Source: a virus
DNA: 25,346 nucleotides
Reading direction: 5' to 3' (one strand)
Virus record (IMG/VR): IMGVR_UViG_3300025133_000552
Coordinates: 1 to 25,346 of that record
The notes below the pieces were generated by a model. It was not told where the DNA came from, searched no databases, and saw only the letters and a program-made list of their open reading frames with translations. Below are positions 21,826 through 25,346 of the stretch, in pieces (within the stretch, counting starts at the first letter, position 1; every line of letters starts with the position of its first letter). The position numbers and the translations under genes are program-made.

Positions 21826-23064
21826 ATGGAAAATAAAGAAGAATTCGACCTTGACAAGCATATTCTGGTTTTACTGAAGGACGAGCCGTTTTTCGCGGCT
21901 TTGTCCCGACGTATAAACAAAAGAAAAGCTTATTTCATTCCTACTGCTGGCGTAAGGGTTGACCCCAAAACCGCCCAATTTGAAATGGTCTATAATCCAG
22001 ACTTTTTTCTAAGTCTCACAAAACCACAACGACTTGACGTGCTGAAACATGAATTTTATCATTTGATTTTTCTGCATGTTACATCTCGAAAACCGGAAGA
22101 CGTAAATCCTTTAATGTGGAATTACGCTACCGACCTCTCTATTAATTCTCACTTGAACAACTTACCAGAAAATTGTTTGAAGCCGGGAGTAGACTATTTT
22201 GAAGATTTTCCTTCTGGCTTGACTGCTGAAAAATACTTGAAGCTTCTTGAAAAGAAGAAAAAAGAAGAAGAAGAGAAAGAAGGTAAAGACCAAAAAGGTC
22301 AAAAGGGAGACGGTCAAGAAGGGGAAGAAGGAAAAAGTGGTTCGGGATTCCCTGAAGACGGACAGTTTGATAGTCACGACGACTGGTCAAACGATGCAGA
22401 ACAGGGACAAGAGCGTCAACAAGCTGCTGATATCGCAAAGGAGCGCATCAAAGAGTTTGTTAAGGATGCTGCCGAAGAAGCCCAAAAGTCTAATTCTGGT
22501 TGGGGTTCGATTCCTGAATCGGTTCGACGTGAAATTATTGCCAACTTGCAAACAAATGTTGATTGGCGTAAGGTGTTGCGCTATTTTGTCAAGACAAGTT
22601 TGCGCTCAAGTCGCCGGAGTACTGTAAAAAGACTCAATAAACGTTATCGTTACATTCATCCCGGTAAAAAAGTGTCCAGAATGGCTAAGATTGCAATTTC
22701 TATTGACCAATCTGGTTCAGTTAGCGATGCAATGCTTGAACTGTTCTTTGCAGAATTGAATAAGCTTGCAAAGCTTGCGACGTTTACCATCGTGCCGTTT
22801 GACACAAGAGTAGAGCCAGAATTAGTTTATGAATGGAAAAAAGGCACTACTCATCAGACGACACGAGTGATGTGTGGTGGAACTGATTTTGATGCTCCAA
22901 CAGAGTATGTCAATAAACAAAGCTTTGATGGTCACATTGTTCTCACAGATATGGCCGCACCCAAACCAAAAGCTTCAAAATGTCAGCGCATGTGGATGAC
23001 CACAAAAGCTTGTTTGAGCTATCAGTATTTCCAAACTAACGAAAAAGTTATTGTTGTAGACTAG
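21826..23064 (+). CDS. DUF2201-type putative metallopeptidase with VWA domain
   Basis: This 412-residue protein (counted from ATG 21826) has an N-terminal domain with the zinc-protease motif HEFYH (75-79), followed by a Lys/Glu/Gly-rich linker (about 140-195) and a C-terminal VWA domain with MIDAS residues DQSGS (294-298), GGTDF (351-355) and TD (374-375). This is the architecture of DUF2201/VWA-like predicted metallopeptidases found beside MoxR ATPases. ATG 21826 has AGGG about 7 nt upstream; ATG 21820 coincides with the expected transcription start and would make a leaderless mRNA. The separate promoter for each partner is unusual for such a pair. Confidence 0.85.
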   Translation: MENKEEFDLDKHILVLLKDEPFFAALSRRINKRKAYFIPTAGVRVDPKTAQFEMVYNPDFFLSLTKPQRLDVLKHEFYHLIFLHVTSRKPEDVNPLMWNYATDLSINSHLNNLPENCLKPGVDYFEDFPSGLTAEKYLKLLEKKKKEEEEKEGKDQKGQKGDGQEGEEGKSGSGFPEDGQFDSHDDWSNDAEQGQERQQAADIAKERIKEFVKDAAEEAQKSNSGWGSIPESVRREIIANLQTNVDWRKVLRYFVKTSLRSSRRSTVKRLNKRYRYIHPGKKVSRMAKIAISIDQSGSVSDAMLELFFAELNKLAKLATFTIVPFDTRVEPELVYEWKKGTTHQTTRVMCGGTDFDAPTEYVNKQSFDGHIVLTDMAAPKPKASKCQRMWMTTKACLSYQYFQTNEKVIVVD

Positions 23065-23075
23065 AAGGAGCAAAT

Positions 23076-23279
23076 ATGACGATAGGCGACACAGTTAAAC
23101 TTAAAGATATTCCCCAGAACAACCAGCGATTTTTGAGCAAATATCAAAATAAGACCGGCAAAATTGTAGATGAGCAAGCGTTAGTTAGCAAGAAGCGTTA
23201 TTTCCGTGTCTTGTTTGACGGCGCATGTTCCTATGAGGATTTGGGAAGTTGGCGATTCGAAATTTTTTCGACAGAATGA
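23076..23279 (+). CDS. GDLV-family relative (67 aa, GDTV variant)
   Basis: The product opens MTIGDTVKLKDIPQNNQ and continues KTGKIVDEQA, YFRVLFDGACSYEDLG and FEIFSTE. Thr replaces Leu in the motif, but the strand order matches. A strong AGAAGGAG ribosome binding site precedes the ATG, 11 nt after the VWA gene, so it likely shares that transcript. It overlaps the next gene by 4 nt (ATGA). Confidence 0.68.
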   Translation: MTIGDTVKLKDIPQNNQRFLSKYQNKTGKIVDEQALVSKKRYFRVLFDGACSYEDLGSWRFEIFSTE

Positions 23280-23473
23280 TGCCTCCTCCTCGACCCATTA
23301 AAGTTGGAGATTTGGTAACTCACTTGAGCAACAATATGCTTGGGCTTGTTTACGAGGTGTACCGATGCAAGGACTATTCAGATTTGATGATACGAGTCCA
23401 ATGGTACGACGGCAGAACAGACAAGCTTAACGCCAAACTTTCCTATTGGCACGATGAAATTGAATTAGTTTGA
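23276..23473 (+). CDS. GDLV-family small SH3/KOW-like protein (65 aa)
   Basis: The product opens MMPPPRPIKVGDLVTHLS and continues MLGLVYEVYRCKDY, IRVQWYDGRTD and DEIELV. It has a short Pro-rich leader before the motif, unlike array members. ATG 23276 overlaps the preceding stop; an adjacent ATG at 23279 is equally possible, and no ribosome binding site is evident. Confidence 0.68.
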   Translation: MMPPPRPIKVGDLVTHLSNNMLGLVYEVYRCKDYSDLMIRVQWYDGRTDKLNAKLSYWHDEIELV

Positions 23474-23481
23474 GGTAATCA

Positions 23482-23655
23482 ATGAAGAAACAAATACAAC
23501 AGTATCTTGACGAAATAGCAGTCTTAAAGGCCGAAAACAATCAACTTAGTCAGAAGATTAAAATGTTGGAGACCAAACTTTATTCAGCAGAAAAACGTTG
23601 TGCTTGTTTTCGCAACAATCAAAAGCTATGCGAGGACACAAATGAAAATCGGTGA
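23482..23655 (+). CDS. small coiled-coil protein embedded in a GDLV cluster
   Basis: The 57-residue product is a likely leucine-zipper coiled coil: IQQYLDEIAVLKAENNQL with hydrophobic heptad positions, then KRCACFRNNQKLC with three cysteines. GAGGTAATCA precedes the ATG exactly as in the arrays, and its 3' end carries the junction tail (Asn-Glu-Asn-Arg) with a 14-nt overlap into the next GDLV gene. It therefore occupies a cassette position without being a family member. Confidence 0.66.
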   Translation: MKKQIQQYLDEIAVLKAENNQLSQKIKMLETKLYSAEKRCACFRNNQKLCEDTNENR

Positions 23656-23791
23656 TTTGGTCATGTATAGAAACAAGTTTCATATCGTTACAAAGACTTA
23701 CGGAACAATGGTGTCACTTAGCGGCATGGACCTTAACAGGGTTTTTCGTAAAGAAGAAATAAAAGTTATAAATAAATCAAATAAAGCTTGA
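23642..23791 (+). CDS. GDLV-family small SH3/KOW-like protein (49 aa)
   Basis: The product opens MKIGDLVMYRNKFHIVTK and continues TMVSLSGMDLNRVF and EEIKVINKSNKA. It is one of the shortest members. The ATG lies inside the coiled-coil gene. The TGA stop (23789-23791) falls within the TTGACA box of the promoter for the split tRNA. Confidence 0.68.
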   Translation: MKIGDLVMYRNKFHIVTKTYGTMVSLSGMDLNRVFRKEEIKVINKSNKA

Positions 23792-23816
23792 CAACCACTT
23801 AAATCTATGAGATAAT
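23788..23816 (+). promoter_or_regulatory. sigma-70-type promoter for the split tRNA
   Basis: AAGC, TTGACA (23788-23793), 17-bp spacer, GATAAT (23811-23816). Transcription should start near 23823, about 30 nt before the tRNA, so a 5' leader must be removed. Confidence 0.8.
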
Positions 23817-23852
23817 ACCTACAGAAACAATCGAAAAAGGATTGAAAAATAT

Positions 23853-24068
23853 GCCAAGGTAGCTCAGTGGAAGAGCGTCACCCAGTAGGAAGCCAAAAGC
23901 CCACCGTGACCACAACAAACACGAGATTGATCCTCTCGGTGGAAAAAAAATGTAGCGTGTTATCGCTGCGCGGGGGTCTGGGAAATAGGCTGAAACACTG
24001 CAAAGGTTTTGAGCAGTGGAACTACGTTACGAGGTGGAGGTCGTCGGTTCGAACCCGTGCCCTTGGTA
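23853..24068 (+). tRNA. tRNA-Val (anticodon UAC) interrupted by a 143-nt insert
   Basis: The two halves of one cloverleaf are separated. The 5' part (23853-23883) gives acceptor GCCAAGG, D arm GCTC/GAGC, and anticodon stem TCACC plus C32. The 3' part (24027-24068) gives TTACGA, GGTGG, the T arm and CCTTGGT plus A73. Joined, the loop is CTTACGA with U33 and anticodon TAC (Val), and the stems pair, with G-U at 1-72 and at 27-43. Without removal of 23884-24026 there is no U33 and no 7-nt loop. The T stem pairs only if one base (24058) is bulged. CCA is not encoded. It could also be a decayed, non-functional tRNA. Confidence 0.78.
23884..24026 (+). other. tRNA intron-like insert (143 nt, structured, no ORF)
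   Basis: It lies between tRNA positions 32 and 33. Its ends pair (GTAG 23885-23888 with CTAC 24022-24025). Nested inside are AGCC/GGCT (23891-23894/23988-23991), CCACCG/CGGTGG (23901-23906/23937-23942), hairpin GTAGCG/CGCTGC (23952-23957/23964-23969) and hairpin CACTGC/GCAGTG (23996-24001/24013-24018). The last base is G, as in group I introns, but the 5' exon ends in C rather than U, no P7-like core is evident, and it is shorter than typical group I introns. The class is unassigned. Confidence 0.68.
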
Positions 24069-24080
24069 CTAAAATAAAGC

Positions 24081-24109
24081 TTGACTTATTAATTTTAATA
24101 TGAGAGAAT
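24081..24109 (+). promoter_or_regulatory. sigma-70-type promoter for GDLV array 2, candidate leaderless
   Basis: AAGC, TTGACT (24081-24086), 17-bp spacer, GAGAAT (24104-24109). The expected start of transcription coincides with the ATG at 24116, and no ribosome binding site is seen before it. Confidence 0.72.
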
Positions 24110-24115
24110 ATAAGT

Positions 24116-24307
24116 ATGAAATGTGGAGATTTAGTAAGAATTCCAAAAGCCCGAATTGGCGTACCCGCTAACTCGCTTGGTCTTATCGTCGGAGCGAATA
24201 GAAGCGAACCAAGACATTGGCTTATTTACGACATCCAACTTATGAATACAGACAATCGCGTTGTCAGGCGACTTGGGCGAGACTTAGAGGTAGTAAAATG
24301 CAAGTAG
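24116..24307 (+). CDS. GDLV array 2, member 1 (63 aa)
   Basis: The product opens MKCGDLVRIPKARIGVP and continues SLGLIVGANRSE, LIYDIQLMNTDNR and LEVVKCK. It lacks a Shine-Dalgarno and heads the chain directly after the promoter, so it is probably read from a leaderless mRNA. Its last codons carry GAGGTAGTAAA, the ribosome binding site of member 2 (10-nt overlap). Confidence 0.71.
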   Translation: MKCGDLVRIPKARIGVPANSLGLIVGANRSEPRHWLIYDIQLMNTDNRVVRRLGRDLEVVKCK

Positions 24308-24474
24308 GCGACTTGGTTGTGAGAACTTACGGAGAGGGTCAACGTCCAAGAGCACTTGTTGTGGGGTTTGGGTATAAACCCTCCATCGCAAAAATAATAT
24401 GGTTGGGCACTGACGCGATTATTCAGTTTGGTACAAGCCACTTGGAGGTCATCCAATGCAAAGAGGCGATTTAG
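24298..24474 (+). CDS. GDLV array 2, member 2 (58 aa)
   Basis: The product opens MQVGDLVVRTYGEGQRP and continues ALVVGFGYKPSIAKIIWLG and HLEVIQCKEAI. From here Gln replaces Lys at position 2 in most members. It runs past the usual end and overlaps member 3 by 19 nt, the largest overlap in the array. Confidence 0.72.
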   Translation: MQVGDLVVRTYGEGQRPRALVVGFGYKPSIAKIIWLGTDAIIQFGTSHLEVIQCKEAI

Positions 24475-24635
24475 TTCTGACCACTTTGGCAGGAATAGGT
24501 AAACCATCAAGAAGCGTGTACGGCTTGCTTATAAAGCCAATTGCAACAAGTTTTTGGAGTGTTTTTCTCTTTGAAGAGGAAACATTTATCTGCCTTCCCT
24601 TCGCAGCGTTCGAGGTCATAAATGCAAGTCGGTGA
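24456..24635 (+). CDS. GDLV array 2, member 3 (59 aa)
   Basis: The product opens MQRGDLVLTTLAGIGKP and continues YGLLIKPIATSFWSVFLFEEE and FEVINASR. It is hydrophobic in the middle and has Arg in place of Val before GDLV. The ATG has GGAGGTCATCC as ribosome binding site. Confidence 0.72.
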   Translation: MQRGDLVLTTLAGIGKPSRSVYGLLIKPIATSFWSVFLFEEETFICLPFAAFEVINASR

Positions 24636-24777
24636 TTTAGTAAAGTTAAAAGAAGACAATGACGCAACAGGCTTAATTGTTGCCGCAGAAGGGAACTTCT
24701 TTCACATTCAGTGGCTCGATGGCTTTTGTTTTACCCGCTACGATGATGAATTGGAGGTAATCAGTGCAAGTAGGTGA
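24622..24777 (+). CDS. GDLV array 2, member 4 (51 aa)
   Basis: The product opens MQVGDLVKLKEDNDATG and continues LIVAAEGNFFHIQWLDGF and LEVISASR. This is the most compact complete copy in the array and a good guide to the domain's minimum: motif, GLIV strand, IQW strand, DG turn and LEVI end. It has a 14-nt overlap at both ends. Confidence 0.74.
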   Translation: MQVGDLVKLKEDNDATGLIVAAEGNFFHIQWLDGFCFTRYDDELEVISASR

Positions 24778-24940
24778 CTTAGTGAAGCACAAAAGCTCTG
24801 GCGACATTGGATTAGTTACGGAAACGCCATGGTGGGCGAAACGAGCAAAAGTTCATACTACTACTGTTCATTTTTTTGATGATAATAGGGGAGCAAACTG
24901 TATATGTTCTGCTTTGGAGGTCATCAGTGCAAGTCGGTGA
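24764..24940 (+). CDS. GDLV array 2, member 5 (58 aa)
   Basis: The product opens MQVGDLVKHKSSGDIG and continues LVTETPWWAKRAKVHTTTVHF and ALEVISASR. The middle carries a Trp-Trp and a Thr-rich stretch not seen in neighbours. The GTG start has GGAGGTAATCA as ribosome binding site. Confidence 0.73.
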   Translation: MQVGDLVKHKSSGDIGLVTETPWWAKRAKVHTTTVHFFDDNRGANCICSALEVISASR

Positions 24941-25103
24941 TTTAGTAAAATATAGATATGGTCAACAAGACCTTGGAATTATAATTGAAAGAAAACAAGA
25001 GACAAAAGAGCACACCCCAAAGCTCAGAGTAATGTGGGTTGGATTCCGCAATCTCACAGATTGGATGCGACCAACAGGATTGGAGGTAATCTCATGCAAG
25101 TAG
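24927..25103 (+). CDS. GDLV array 2, member 6 (58 aa)
   Basis: The product opens MQVGDLVKYRYGQQDLG and continues IIIERKQETKEHT, LRVMWVGFRN and LEVISCK. The GTG start lies in the previous gene. The end switches to the SCK type because the next overlap is 10 nt instead of 14. Confidence 0.73.
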   Translation: MQVGDLVKYRYGQQDLGIIIERKQETKEHTPKLRVMWVGFRNLTDWMRPTGLEVISCK

Positions 25104-25255
25104 GTGATTTGGTAAAAAAGCGAAACTGCGTCGGAGTTGGCATTGTGGTCAAGATTACTGACGAGTTTGCACTTGTTTGCGCCGAAACAAAATGGTCGCC
25201 GCTTGGTCATTGTAAAGTTTGGGTTGGGCTGCGCCGTCTTGAGGTAGTAAAATGA
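25094..25255 (+). CDS. GDLV array 2, member 7 (53 aa)
   Basis: The product opens MQVGDLVKKRNCVGVG and continues IVVKITDEFALVCAETKW and RRLEVVK. Two Cys are in the core. The ATG follows GGAGGTAATCTC; the gene ends in ATGA overlap with member 8. Confidence 0.73.
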   Translation: MQVGDLVKKRNCVGVGIVVKITDEFALVCAETKWSPLGHCKVWVGLRRLEVVK

Positions 25256-25346
25256 AAGTAGGTGATTTGGTAAAGCTCACCGATTATGGAGCAAACACTA
25301 AATATGGCGTTGTGACAATAGACGGTCAATTCAATGTCAGAGTGCA
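25252..25346 (+). CDS. GDLV array 2, member 8 (partial, cut by window end)
   Basis: The visible 31 codons read MKVGDLVKLTDYGANTKYG, VVTIDGQFNVRV. The gene is open at the window edge, so the array continues beyond. Its ribosome binding site is GAGGTAGTAAA, and position 2 returns to Lys. Confidence 0.72.
   Translation, partial: MKVGDLVKLTDYGANTKYGVVTIDGQFNVRV

Noticed and set aside
23884-24026. Calling the tRNA insert a group I intron.
   Set aside because: Only the terminal G fits. The 5' exon does not end in U, no guide sequence or P7 core is seen, and it is shorter than typical group I introns.
23853-24068. Reading the split tRNA as a tmRNA.
   Set aside because: D arm and anticodon arm are both present, there is no tag reading frame or resume codon, and the size is too small.
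23867-24103. 78-codon open frame across the split tRNA.
   Set aside because: It runs through the tRNA arms and the structured insert, has no ribosome binding site, and its product has no coherent pattern.

Overview
This window looks like the accessory half of a large, AT-rich tailed-phage genome, probably an uncultivated marine or freshwater myovirus-type phage. That assignment rests on recalled family resemblance, not on a search. All recognisable genes lie on the plus strand. They are packed with 1-19 nt overlaps, many are under 100 codons, and phage-typical genes recur: DUF3310, a stand-alone sigma region 4-like protein, phage GroEL and ClpP-like protease, glutaredoxin, DUF2061, a MoxR ATPase paired with a DUF2201/VWA protein, and two tRNA genes without encoded CCA. 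Promoters are of the bacterial sigma-70 type (TTGACA, 16-17 bp, GATAAT or TATAAT), so the host RNA polymerase probably transcribes much of the region.

Layout. Bases 1-5000 hold nucleotide metabolism (DUF3310, an IMPDH/GMP reductase-family enzyme without CBS domains), a sigma4-like regulator, a very acidic probable head or scaffold protein, a membrane protein, a ClpP-like protease and a 486-residue unknown with a possible nuclease-like core. Bases 5000-9800 hold groEL behind its own promoter, then small genes including a glutaredoxin, a PAP2-type membrane phosphatase and a zinc-ribbon protein. Bases 10000-14950 hold two very large unknown proteins whose N-termini resemble capsid-targeting peptides of T4 internal head proteins. 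Bases 14950-25346 are a dense accessory region made of short transcription units, most opened by a nearly identical promoter.

The outstanding feature is a family of about two dozen tiny proteins (48-92 aa), each opening with K-[VI]-G-D-L-V and often closing with L-E-V-I. They look like single SH3/KOW-type beta barrels. Seven sit in one overlapping chain (17162-18404), eight in another that runs off the window end (24116-25346+), three in a short cluster near 23076-23791, and others occur singly. At many junctions one roughly 30-bp sequence is at once the 3' end of one gene, the Shine-Dalgarno site, the start codon and the GDLV-coding start of the next. The array therefore looks like a modular cassette system that can grow, shrink or shuffle by homologous recombination while every gene keeps its translation signals.

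Other notable items are a tRNA-Val(UAC) whose anticodon loop is interrupted by a 143-nt structured insert with no ORF, an unassigned structured RNA at 19656-19783, several candidate leaderless mRNAs, and promoters whose -35 box overlaps the stop codon of the preceding gene. No minus-strand gene, CRISPR array, transposase or integrase was seen.
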